64,000 bases of DNA from an uncultured Ignavibacteria bacterium. Lineage in GTDB: Bacteria > Bacteroidota > Ignavibacteria > Kapaibacteriales > Kapaibacteriaceae. The position numbers were made by a program, and so were the translations under genes. Shown here piece after piece: positions 20,126 through 28,677 of the stretch. Each line of letters opens with the position of its first letter. Position 1 is the first letter of the stretch. The stretch is from NCBI GenBank assembly GCA_903939735.1, contig CAJAIA010000023.1, positions 1 to 64,000 of the forward strand, in the 5' to 3' direction. The notes beneath the pieces are model-generated. The model was given only the letters and a program-made list of their open reading frames with translations. It was not told the DNA's origin and searched no databases.

Positions 20126-22684
20126 TTACCGTACAATCGCCAATGGAGCTACGATCATGCGTGATCCCATTCGCACGCCAATCTGGTACGAACCAGCAGC
20201 GACAGATGTGAGTGGGATCTCGAGTGTCGTAACGCCTTGTTGCAATGCAATGTTGGTGCGGAGTACAAGCTCACGGCCATCTGTCGCAATCAGCACAACC
20301 GATGCATCACTTGATGCCGTAGCCGCTGATACATCGAGACGCACTGTGGTTGTCGCAGGATTTGGTGATACACGTTGGAGCACGAATCCTGCCGTCGCAG
20401 CATCCTCTTGTACAGATACTGGCGCATCGCATGAATCCAAGCGGAGTGCGTTGCGCGTGGCGAGAACTTCTTCCGACTGCGCGTCAATAACGCGGAGCTG
20501 CACCGTGATGCCCGCTTGCACGTTGTTCATGTTTACGTTGCGGCTGAAGATCTGCCACAGCACCGTTTCGACCGTTGACTGTTGCGTAGCCGTGCGCCAG
20601 TTAGCACCAGCGTCTGTCGAATACTGAATACGAATCGATGGGATGAAGTCAGCACTCCAGCGATACTGATTCGGCTGATTCTTACAGATCGATCCATTTT
20701 CAGCAGGAATCTCGAGAGCAAAACGGCGAGCACCGATCGCGAATGGTTGGCTTGTCGATGGTACGTTCGGCGCACTCAGCGCGCTAACCTTGATCCGTGC
20801 GTTTTCTGTTGTCACTGGCGGCACCGTCCATGCGAACGATGTTGCTGATGACGACTCTTGAAGAACTTCCCACGCAGTTCCGTCAGGTGAGAATTCCACC
20901 TTCACATTTCCAACGCCCTGACCCTTCGTCCAGCGAATCGTGTAGGACGATCCTTGGCCGAGGCGCTCGCCACCCTTTGGTGCATCGAGCGTAACAGGAA
21001 TGCTGATACGATAGCTGGCAAGAGATGTGTCGTTGACTGCTGGGTTCGATGCATCCTCTGCGCGTACCCAGAATGTGGTAACACCGAGTGCAGGAATGCT
21101 CCAGAGATACTGACGATCTGCAGCGTTCACATTCGGTGCAAATGTTGTCCATGGACCGCTAGCGGTCGGACTCCACGCGAGGTTGAGAGCGGAGACGCGG
21201 GCCGAGGCCCAGCGAATCGTCATCTTCTCACCAAGGCTGTACGCATCTGTTCCGCGTGGCTCTGTGATCGTCACTGTCGGCTTTGTTACGAACGGTGCGC
21301 ACGAGCTTGCTGCAATCCATCCGCGCATGCGCTCTGCTACACGTGTACCAAACGTCAGAGGTGTACGGCTACCATTTGCAAGGTGACAGTAGCTCATGAT
21401 CGTGCCAGGTACAACGCGGCGCAAGGACGGTGTGCTGTAGCAACCATCGGTTCCGTCGATGCTCAACTGACACGTGTCAACAGGCGGACTCCAGAAGCAG
21501 TTATGCGTGTGGAATGCACCAATGTTGTGTCCCATTTCGTGTGCTGCAACAAACACGTCCCACACAAATGCGTTCGAACGGTTTGGATCACCCGGAATTT
21601 CATTTGCGTTCAAGTACACCGTCGAAACGCCATAACCACCGCGATGCTTCTTGTTGCAAAGACCATTGAGGTATGCGATACCACCAACGAACGATCCACC
21701 AACTGGGCGAATGAGTGCGTAGAGGTGCGCAACTGTGCGATCGACGTTATTCATGCGACGTGACCAGTCCAACGAAAACTCACTCAGGAGTTCGCCTGGG
21801 TCACGGCCATCGTAGAAGTAGCCAGATGGTTCGTCAGTGGTGTACTTCTCGAAGTATCCCATGTAGAGCATAGCGTCGAGCTCTTGCTCGTACACCTGCG
21901 CCATAGCGGCAACAACCTTGATGAAGTACTGAGCAACCTCTTCGTCTGTATCGCCACGACGCTTCATGACGCTGTCGATATCTTCACGGAGCACAACGGC
22001 GATCTTGAATTCGCGGAGATAATCGTTTTGTGCGCCTTCAGCAGCCTTCGCCTTTGCGGGAATCGACATCTGCTGCGCGGCCTTGTCCATGTCGACTGGA
22101 AGCTGCTCGTTACCGCACACGAAGCGCGACAGCGGATCAACCCCAAACATCACAGCTTCATCAGCAATCGTGTGGAGCGTTGCATCTGCTTGGCGACCAA
22201 GCGAGTAGTCGCGACCGATCACCGTACGCTGTCCACTGGCTGATTGCACAAAGCCAGTCACGTTTCCATCGCTGTAGTGGATCGACACCTTCGTCGAAGG
22301 ATCGCCGTTGACCGTACCGCGGTAGGAGATCACCGGACGCACCTTCATGGCAACCTTGCCCTGCTTGGTGTGCGTGTAAAACTCGGTATTGGCATCAACA
22401 ACGCCACGTGTACGCTCGAGTACCAACGTTGCATTCTCGTTCCACACCAATGGGAAGTTGGTGAGGGTGATGCGCTGTTCCGCGAGGTCGAAAATCGACC
22501 GTGCAACGGCGTGCTGCATCATCACCGGACGAGCAAATCCCGTCTGTTGGACACTTGTTTGGGTTTTCAGTGTGACCGGGACGAACATTTGGCGTGCGTC
22601 GACGGTGCGCTGTGCTGAAAGTGGGGTTGCAATGATCCCTGAGATCATTACGAACACCATGGAAATGAACAGGTTACGTGTCAT
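20126..22684 (-). CDS. Secreted zinc metalloprotease with T9SS sorting domain
   Basis: The 852-residue protein has a signal peptide (about residues 1-24, ending LSAQ) and a propeptide-like N-terminal region to about 210. The metzincin zinc site HEMGHNIGAFH is at 382-392 and the Met-turn IMSYCH is near 429, as in reprolysin-like (M12B) proteases. Two or three Ig/Ser-Thr-rich-type beta domains follow (SYTIRWTKGQGVGNVK and similar). The last 90 residues, from VSPNPATTTVRLDV, form a T9SS type-A sorting domain, so it should be exported across the outer membrane and anchored or released. I chose the ATG at 22684; twelve upstream residues do not suit a signal peptide. Confidence 0.9.
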   Translation of the reverse strand: MTRNLFISMVFVMISGIIATPLSAQRTVDARQMFVPVTLKTQTSVQQTGFARPVMMQHAVARSIFDLAEQRITLTNFPLVWNENATLVLERTRGVVDANTEFYTHTKQGKVAMKVRPVISYRGTVNGDPSTKVSIHYSDGNVTGFVQSASGQRTVIGRDYSLGRQADATLHTIADEAVMFGVDPLSRFVCGNEQLPVDMDKAAQQMSIPAKAKAAEGAQNDYLREFKIAVVLREDIDSVMKRRGDTDEEVAQYFIKVVAAMAQVYEQELDAMLYMGYFEKYTTDEPSGYFYDGRDPGELLSEFSLDWSRRMNNVDRTVAHLYALIRPVGGSFVGGIAYLNGLCNKKHRGGYGVSTVYLNANEIPGDPNRSNAFVWDVFVAAHEMGHNIGAFHTHNCFWSPPVDTCQLSIDGTDGCYSTPSLRRVVPGTIMSYCHLANGSRTPLTFGTRVAERMRGWIAASSCAPFVTKPTVTITEPRGTDAYSLGEKMTIRWASARVSALNLAWSPTASGPWTTFAPNVNAADRQYLWSIPALGVTTFWVRAEDASNPAVNDTSLASYRISIPVTLDAPKGGERLGQGSSYTIRWTKGQGVGNVKVEFSPDGTAWEVLQESSSATSFAWTVPPVTTENARIKVSALSAPNVPSTSQPFAIGARRFALEIPAENGSICKNQPNQYRWSADFIPSIRIQYSTDAGANWRTATQQSTVETVLWQIFSRNVNMNNVQAGITVQLRVIDAQSEEVLATRNALRLDSCDAPVSVQEDAATAGFVLQRVSPNPATTTVRLDVSAATASSDASVVLIATDGRELVLRTNIALQQGVTTLEIPLTSVAAGSYQIGVRMGSRMIVAPLAIVR

Positions 22685-22743
22685 GGGCCACTCGGTGTGA
22701 AACGGACGGTAAAGATACACAATGGACGTGACGCAGGAGTTCC

Positions 22744-23370
22744 CTAGACCGGGAGCGAGGTGCGCTCACGGAGCACGGCAAGGATGTCGTGGTGAATGAC
22801 GGCACGATCACGTGCTCCGTCAATAACAACCATCCGTGTGGGCTCATTCTGGGCGATAGCGAGGTAGCCTTCACGAACACGCTCGAAGAACTCTCGTCCC
22901 GCACGTTCCATTCGATCTGGCTCGCCGGCTCCCGTGTCGAAGTGCATGCGCTGTTGCGCTTGCTCAAAGGCCACATCGATGAAGAACGTCACGCTAGGCA
23001 TGACCCCACGAGTGGCGATTCGGTTACAGGTAGTTACGTTCTCCATGTCCAGCATGCGGCCATAGCCTTGATACGCCGTGGTGCTATCCACATACCGGTC
23101 GCAAAGGATAAGCGTCCCTTGCTCGAGTGCTGGCTCTATGACTTTCTCAACGAGCTGCGTGCGCGCTGCACTAAACAGCAGGAGCTCTGCTGTTGATGTG
23201 ATCGTCTGCTTGTTGCTGAGAAGGATCTCTCGGATCGATTCCGACAGGAGGGTTGCGCCAGGCTCACGGATCGTAACCACCGTCGATCCAGCCTGCTCAA
23301 GGACGTCACGGAGCAACACCAGTTGGGTGCTCTTTCCGCTTCCATCGATGCCCTCGAACGAGATAAACAT
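22744..23370 (-). CDS. tmk: Thymidylate kinase
   Basis: Tmk phosphorylates dTMP to dTDP. The 208-residue protein has the P-loop FEGIDGSGKSTQ (residues 4-15), the TREPG-like IREPGAT loop, the DRY segment LCDRYVDSTTAYQG, and a LID-like region (GAGEPDRMERAGREFFERV). The start overlaps the stop of the tadA-rsmI gene by one base (TAATG). Confidence 0.96.
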   Translation of the reverse strand: MFISFEGIDGSGKSTQLVLLRDVLEQAGSTVVTIREPGATLLSESIREILLSNKQTITSTAELLLFSAARTQLVEKVIEPALEQGTLILCDRYVDSTTAYQGYGRMLDMENVTTCNRIATRGVMPSVTFFIDVAFEQAQQRMHFDTGAGEPDRMERAGREFFERVREGYLAIAQNEPTRMVVIDGARDRAVIHHDILAVLRERTSLPV

Positions 23371-24566
23371 TACTCAGCCCCCTGCGTTGCCTGCGATACC
23401 ATTACGACAATCTCACCCTTGACGCCTCCGCGTGCACGAAGCATGGTCGAAACCTCACCTGCAGTTCCACGAATGTACTCTTCGTGCAGTTTCGAAAGTT
23501 CGCGCGCCACGACGACGCGCCGTTCGGATCCGCCGTAGAGCGCAATATCGTCGATGAGCTCGAGCAAGCGATACGGAGATTCATACATCACGACGGTGCC
23601 GTGATAGGCAAGGTGCGTTTGCAGAAACTGTGCTCGCCCCTTCTTCTGCGGCGGAAAACCGACAAAGCAGAACACGTCTGTCGGCAGACCCGATGCGGCG
23701 ATGGCCGTGGTAAGTGCCGATGCGCCGGGGAGCGCCACAACACGACACCCCGCTTCGATACACGCCTGCACGGCTCGATATCCGGGGTCGCTGATGCCAG
23801 GCATACCAGCATCGCTCACAAGCGCCACGCGCTGCCCTTGCGATACGCGGTACGCGATTTCCGATGCGCGTTCGCGCTCGTTGTGCTCGTGGTAACTCAG
23901 CAGGGTCTTGCGCGGCACATCATACTTCTTGAGCAGGGGGCTTGTATGGCGTGTATCCTCGCAGACAATTACGTCGGCCTCGCGCAGCGTCTTCACCGAG
24001 CGCAGCGTCATGTCTTCCAGGTTTCCAATCGGTGTTGGCACAAGCCACAACACCCCGGAGGGATGCGGCGCTGGCGCTGGTTGCTCAGACTGAACATCAT
24101 CACGTTCTCGTTGACGCGCAAAGAAGTCGCGCAATACGGCTGCACATTCATCCTCACAGATGCCCGTGCGAATAGTGGCCTGGTGATTCATTCGAGGATC
24201 ATCGAGCAACTCGAAGACGCTACGGCATGCGCCTGTTTTGGGATCAGCAGCGCCATAGACGACGGTTGGAATGCGTGCTAGGAGGATCGCACCAGCACAC
24301 ATCGAACATGGTTCGAGCGTGACGTAAAGCGTGCATTCGTCGAGGAACTTCTCTCCGATGGTACGCACAGCCTGCTCTATCGCGACTACTTCCGCGTGAC
24401 GCGTGGGGTCGCCCATGCGTTGAATCTCGTTCGCACCACGACCAACGATCTCGTCACCCCGTACGATGACGCATCCAACAGGAACATCGCCCAATCGACC
24501 CGCTTCTTCAGCGAGCACGAGGGCTTCCTGCATGAACTGTATGTGCTTGCGCGCGACTTCCGACAC
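23370..24566 (-). CDS. Fused tRNA adenosine deaminase (TadA) and 16S rRNA C1402 methyltransferase (RsmI)
   Basis: Two normally separate RNA-modifying enzymes are in one frame of 398 residues. Residues about 1-150 are TadA: HAE at 57-59 and PCSMC at 86-90 are the zinc/catalytic site that makes inosine at the wobble position of tRNA-Arg. After a Glu/Pro/Ala linker (about 152-171) comes RsmI, which methylates the 2'-OH of C1402 in 16S rRNA. It begins GVLWLVPTPIGNLEDM and contains CEDTRHT, LVSDAGMPGISDPG and LPGASALTTAIAASG. I chose the GTG at 24566, which follows the porD stop by one base and has AGGG eight bases upstream; an ATG at 24533 is the alternative. Both halves look intact. Confidence 0.9.
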   Translation of the reverse strand: MSEVARKHIQFMQEALVLAEEAGRLGDVPVGCVIVRGDEIVGRGANEIQRMGDPTRHAEVVAIEQAVRTIGEKFLDECTLYVTLEPCSMCAGAILLARIPTVVYGAADPKTGACRSVFELLDDPRMNHQATIRTGICEDECAAVLRDFFARQRERDDVQSEQPAPAPHPSGVLWLVPTPIGNLEDMTLRSVKTLREADVIVCEDTRHTSPLLKKYDVPRKTLLSYHEHNERERASEIAYRVSQGQRVALVSDAGMPGISDPGYRAVQACIEAGCRVVALPGASALTTAIAASGLPTDVFCFVGFPPQKKGRAQFLQTHLAYHGTVVMYESPYRLLELIDDIALYGGSERRVVVARELSKLHEEYIRGTAGEVSTMLRARGGVKGEIVVMVSQATQGAE

Positions 24567-24567
24567 G

Positions 24568-25479
24568 TTACTTACCCTGACGAGCTTCCTCGTACTGCTG
24601 CGTCTTGCCCGGATCGAGGAAGCGAAGATCGGCCCACACCTGTGGGGTAGCAATTCCACGGAAGATGTCGGCAATCTCGCCTGCCTTGGCATCGAAGAAG
24701 GCCTGGAGCACAACGCTTCGGTTGGAGATTTTTGTACGCTTGAAGGTTGCCATGTCATTGAGCACTTGCGTCAGTGCTGTTCGCCCTTCGTCCTTGTTCT
24801 CTGCGTAGATGTCAACGGCTTCGTGATAGTCGAAGAACAAACGGCGAAGCGCTTGATAGCGCATGTCGTTGAGTTCGGTTACCAATGACATCCGCGTGAA
24901 CTGTCCGGGCTGATAGACGGTGCTGAATTGGCTTACGCCTTGGGCATTACCGGTCTGCGCAATTGAAAGAGCTGCCTTATACATGTCCGTGCCGCCAAGA
25001 TCATCATACGTATCCATGTCGAGTCCGACGGCCAACATCATGTAGAAGTCGAGAACACTCGTAAAGTGATCGTAGCGCAATGGCTGGTATACCAGCGTTG
25101 GACTATTCGACCATTCGAAGGACCAGTCCTGATCGAAGATGCGGAGCATTCCGCCGCCGGTTCCAGGCGTATTGTTCACGAGGCGCTTCGATACAATCGA
25201 CAAGCGCGCTGTATAGCGATTTGCGTTGCGACCACTGATGTAGATCATCACGTCAACGGGGATACGCGGACCTTCCCAATCCACGCCAGTGTAGCGGTTC
25301 GACAGCAGGTAATTCTTCACGGTTTCAGCCATGAGCATCACATCCTGCCGCTGATCCAGCGTGAGCGTCTGCATGTCAACCTGCACGGTTGGCTCGAGCT
25401 CTTGTGCGTTCGCCGTCACGCACGGTGCAGAAAATCCCACAATCAGGGAAAGCACGAGGACAAGGATCTGGTTCTTCAT
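24568..25479 (-). CDS. porD: PorD-like (DUF4835) T9SS-associated protein
   Basis: The 303-residue protein has a signal peptide (MKNQILVLVLSLIVGFSA..., cleaved after NAQ). The DUF4835/PorD pattern is recognisable in order: YTARLSIVSKR, RIFDQDWSFEW, FTSVLDFYMMLAVGLDMDTYDDLGG, then RRLFFDYHEAVDIY and LQAFFDAKAGEIADIFRG. PorD was linked genetically to type IX secretion in Porphyromonas. It is periplasmic or membrane-associated with no known enzymatic activity. The ATG at 25479 fits the signal peptide. On the opposite strand an ATG at 25478 shares the same CATG, so the neighbouring exported genes diverge directly from this point. Confidence 0.85.
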   Translation of the reverse strand: MKNQILVLVLSLIVGFSAPCVTANAQELEPTVQVDMQTLTLDQRQDVMLMAETVKNYLLSNRYTGVDWEGPRIPVDVMIYISGRNANRYTARLSIVSKRLVNNTPGTGGGMLRIFDQDWSFEWSNSPTLVYQPLRYDHFTSVLDFYMMLAVGLDMDTYDDLGGTDMYKAALSIAQTGNAQGVSQFSTVYQPGQFTRMSLVTELNDMRYQALRRLFFDYHEAVDIYAENKDEGRTALTQVLNDMATFKRTKISNRSVVLQAFFDAKAGEIADIFRGIATPQVWADLRFLDPGKTQQYEEARQGK

Positions 25480-25531
25480 GAGATGTACCATACAATTACA
25501 GTGGTGGACGAATCTACGGAGCATCGCTGTG

Positions 25532-26260
25532 ATGGCGACGATGTTCCTGGTTGCATTTCGACTCTGCGCGCAAACGAGCGCAAGTGGATGCGGCATTCTC
25601 AACGAGTACGACGCCGCTGAGGCCCCCGCAGTGCCTGTGAGATCGGACGTCTACGTGCGTGCCCGTCCGGCACCGTTGGCACTTCCAGAACTGTCGTCTC
25701 TCCGCGTCGGTCTTGGGCTCCGCGACTACCATGCTGGCGCATGGCTTGATGGACGTGGTGGACCGGGGTGGACGGAGTTGATGCTGGGCGCACGGATCCG
25801 GTGGACCGTAGACTCGACGTTCGCGGTTGGTATCGCGCCACGCGTCCGCTCGCAGTGGTTCAGCGGGTTCACGTCCCGACATACGGCAACATGGGACGTC
25901 CACGCTGTGGCGGATTTCGGTTCGCTTCACATGGGCATTGCACTACGCGATATCCCCCTCCACACCCAGACATCACGTCCGTTCCTTCATACAAGCGCAA
26001 TGCTGGACATCGCAAACACGCGCGTTGCTTTTGACCTTGGCATGAACGCATCCGATGATCTTTGGGTGGGCCTCACTGCCGAGCTGCCCGTTACCGCCTC
26101 AATGCGTCTTACTGCATCCGTGCGAACACTTCCAACGTCGATGCACGCAGCACTCCAGATGCCAATCGATACCACGCAGTCGATTGCAGTGTCCTGCAGA
26201 TATCAGCAAGATCTTGGCATCACTCCAGAGCTCGTATGGATTTGGTGCTTTGGCGCGTAA
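25532..26260 (+). CDS. Exported outer-membrane-type protein, function unknown
   Basis: The protein has 242 residues from the ATG at 25532, which has GGAG ten bases upstream. A hydrophobic N-terminus ends RLCAQ. The body has alternating strands rich in aromatic ends (LRVGLGLRDYHAGAW, FAVGIAPRVRSQWFSG, MRLTASVRTLPTSM) and finishes LVWIWCFGA, suggesting a small beta-barrel. An earlier ATG at 25478 would give a better charged n-region for the signal peptide, but it shares its CATG with the porD start. I cannot decide between them. The last 25 bases overlap the start of the next gene, so the pair is coupled. Confidence 0.65.
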   Translation: MATMFLVAFRLCAQTSASGCGILNEYDAAEAPAVPVRSDVYVRARPAPLALPELSSLRVGLGLRDYHAGAWLDGRGGPGWTELMLGARIRWTVDSTFAVGIAPRVRSQWFSGFTSRHTATWDVHAVADFGSLHMGIALRDIPLHTQTSRPFLHTSAMLDIANTRVAFDLGMNASDDLWVGLTAELPVTASMRLTASVRTLPTSMHAALQMPIDTTQSIAVSCRYQQDLGITPELVWIWCFGA

Positions 26261-28011
26261 TCATCTTGTTGGTCGCAATCCATTGGAGCATTGCATGCTC
26301 TGCGCAGGACGATGATCTCGACGGACAGCATCTGGCTCCAACCTTGGATGCACTGGAGCGTTTTCGGGAAGATCCCTTGTGTCTGCGTTGCACAGCACCA
26401 TCAACACTCACCCAGATTCCCGGCATCTCGCAACGAACGGCCTCGCGCATCATCGCAGCATGCAGGTCTCCGCGCATCACAACAATCGATCATCTTGCAG
26501 ATAGCATCTGCGCATCACCTGAACAGTTTCTTATGCTCACGGCATGCACGACTCTGACGTGCACATGCCAGATGTTTCTTCGTGCGCTACGAACGCGCGT
26601 TCGCTTGCGATCGACCGACACACTGCATCATTCGGTGCGGGTCGATGCTACCTATGCCTTTGGCACGGCAGGCGCTGTTACGAGTCGCGTGAACGATCTC
26701 TCGGCTGCGTCGGCATGGATCACCGCTTCACTTCCGGAGGTTGACATCAGCATTGGCGATATCGCTCTGGTGTCGGGCACGGGCCTCCTTCTCGGTACGG
26801 CACGCACATTACAACGACGCGGTGTGGACGTGATCCCGCCGTCGTCACCGATGATCGCAACACGCCCCTGGCCATCTACGGCATTCGACAATGCACCACG
26901 CGGTGCCGTCGCACTCTGGACAAGTTCATCACTGCCGATCGCAATCGGTGGTTCGATGTGGTACGATCGGTCAGCACCTATGAGAACCATCAATGCTGCA
27001 GTGCATGTTGGTGTGCAGACGCGTGATATTGCCGCACAGGTCACGATGGTTCGGTCGGTCAACGGCTCCCTTCCCAGTGAAGCTCTATCGCTCACACTCA
27101 CGCATGAAGGCCCAGCTGTGCGCACACTGGGCGAGGTGCGCATGCGCCCCGGCGCACTCGAGGGAATACACGCATTCATCGGCACATCGTTCGATCGTCT
27201 GGATGTCGTCGGCGCACTCTGGATGTATGCTCCGGATGTTCTCCTTGATTTCGGAACATCCGCCCTCGGCAGTTCGCAACCACGGAACCAGCGCGGCATC
27301 CATGTGGCTGCGCATCAGCGCTTTGCGTCGCGCTTCTCGCTGGCTGCGTCGCTCACAATGAGCGAGCGTATCACGCGCACATATCTCGATCCCCTTCCAC
27401 CACGATCAACGGAATTACGCTGCGATCTTGAGGTACTTCTCGCACGAGCTACTCTTCTTCGTCTTCGCGCAGTCCATCGTCGATCAGTCGAGAGTGTCGC
27501 ATCATCCGATGGACGTATCATGGCGGTTCATACATATCCGTCCGTACGACTCGACTGTGAGCACGCTGCATCTCGTGTAACAACCATTCGCGCGCGCATC
27601 GATATCCGCAGTGCTTCATCGGCAACCGACGCACCTGTCTATGGTACGCTGATGTCGTTGATGGTACGCACACAGATCGCAGGCAGCATTACCGCAAGCG
27701 CTCAGGTCGTTCAGTGGCGCGCAGCGTCGTATGATGTTGCATCACGCGTTTCAACACTCGGCGTCCCGGGCACATTCGACATGCTGGTAGCAACTGACGC
27801 AGGCATGGCAGTGCATCTGCAAGCGCGTGTTGCGCTCCCTTGGGACGTGTACCTGACGGCACATGCGCGCCACGAACGGCGCGCGGCTACCATAACTGCG
27901 CAATGGACGCTTCAAGCTGAATGGCGATGGCGGAATCCGCTGGAGGGATCAGCTCAGTCGGAGAAGCGACCGATACGCGTCGGCCTCATGAATGAAGTGT
28001 TCAGCGATTGA
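26236..28011 (+). CDS. Exported helix-hairpin-helix protein with predicted beta-barrel body
   Basis: The protein has 591 residues from the ATG at 26236, beginning with a signal peptide (MDLVLWRVIILLVAIHWSIACSAQ). Around residues 45-115 is a ComEA-like helix-hairpin-helix region (LTQIPGISQRTASRIIAACRS, then a Cys-rich TACTTLTCTC). The remaining 470 residues are alternating hydrophobic strands typical of an outer-membrane barrel. HhH motifs bind the DNA backbone; in ComEA they capture incoming DNA. A role in DNA uptake is inference. Similar exported HhH-barrel proteins occur in Bacteroidota without assigned function. The 3' end overlaps the convergent hydrolase gene by 63 bases. Confidence 0.75.
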   Translation: MDLVLWRVIILLVAIHWSIACSAQDDDLDGQHLAPTLDALERFREDPLCLRCTAPSTLTQIPGISQRTASRIIAACRSPRITTIDHLADSICASPEQFLMLTACTTLTCTCQMFLRALRTRVRLRSTDTLHHSVRVDATYAFGTAGAVTSRVNDLSAASAWITASLPEVDISIGDIALVSGTGLLLGTARTLQRRGVDVIPPSSPMIATRPWPSTAFDNAPRGAVALWTSSSLPIAIGGSMWYDRSAPMRTINAAVHVGVQTRDIAAQVTMVRSVNGSLPSEALSLTLTHEGPAVRTLGEVRMRPGALEGIHAFIGTSFDRLDVVGALWMYAPDVLLDFGTSALGSSQPRNQRGIHVAAHQRFASRFSLAASLTMSERITRTYLDPLPPRSTELRCDLEVLLARATLLRLRAVHRRSVESVASSDGRIMAVHTYPSVRLDCEHAASRVTTIRARIDIRSASSATDAPVYGTLMSLMVRTQIAGSITASAQVVQWRAASYDVASRVSTLGVPGTFDMLVATDAGMAVHLQARVALPWDVYLTAHARHERRAATITAQWTLQAEWRWRNPLEGSAQSEKRPIRVGLMNEVFSD

Positions 28012-28677
28012 CAACGACATTGGCATGTCGTGCGGCATACGCTCGGGATGCCACTGCACACCAAGAAGAAACGGCTTTCCTCCAAGCGTTGCATCGCCCC
28101 ATTCAAACGCTTCAATGGTACCATCAGCAGAACGAGCCGACACTGTAAAGAGCTGGGCGATTCGATCTACAGCTTGATGATGTGCTGAGTTCACCGTTGA
28201 GTCCATCACGCCACAGATATGCTTGAGAATCGAACCCGACTCAACATGCAGTTCGTGATTCGCATCAACGCCATCAATTGATCCGTGCTGTTCCGACGAT
28301 GGACGTTGCGATGGCACGTCTGCGACGAGTGTGCCACCATAGGCTACGTTCAACACCTGTGCACCACGACAGATACCAAGTGTTGGCAGACGAAGCTCGC
28401 GTGCTTGTTCCACCAGAGCAAACTCACGTTGATCGCGATCATGATCGATTGCGTGGCAGAGCGCTGTAAGCTCCGGCTGTTCGTAGCGCAGCGGATCGAC
28501 GTCAGCACCCCCAGAGAGAATCAGTCCGTCACACGCAGACAACGCAGCGACAGCTTCGTCGCTTGCGAGCGTCGATAAGTCTACCACACGGATCGTTGGA
28601 TCAACTGCATGGAGCCATGTTGCATAGTTGGCATAGCTCGGACTTCCCGAGGCCTTTGAAATACCGATCGTGATCAT
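27949..28677 (-). CDS. Class-I glutamine amidotransferase-like hydrolase (peptidase C26, gamma-glutamyl-GABA hydrolase type)
   Basis: The 242-residue protein has the C26 layout. DGLILSGGADVDPLRY marks the family, the nucleophile elbow is GICRGAQVLN (Cys near residue 101), and the His/Glu pair is in VQWHPERM (near 209). Such enzymes hydrolyse gamma-glutamyl amides such as gamma-glutamyl-GABA. It is the last gene of the lpxB-DUF374-lpxK-hydrolase run, overlapping lpxK by four bases. No polyamine or GABA genes accompany it, so the substrate is open. Confidence 0.88.
   Translation of the reverse strand: MITIGISKASGSPSYANYATWLHAVDPTIRVVDLSTLASDEAVAALSACDGLILSGGADVDPLRYEQPELTALCHAIDHDRDQREFALVEQARELRLPTLGICRGAQVLNVAYGGTLVADVPSQRPSSEQHGSIDGVDANHELHVESGSILKHICGVMDSTVNSAHHQAVDRIAQLFTVSARSADGTIEAFEWGDATLGGKPFLLGVQWHPERMPHDMPMSLSIAEHFIHEADAYRSLLRLS

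Noticed and set aside
20954-21763. 269-codon plus-strand frame
   Set aside because: Antisense to the metalloprotease; Cys-rich composition of a shadow frame.
24575-24758. Upstream extension of the TadA-RsmI frame
   Set aside because: The extra residues overlap porD and are Ser/Arg/Pro-rich without TadA similarity; the GTG at 24566 with AGGG upstream is a better start.
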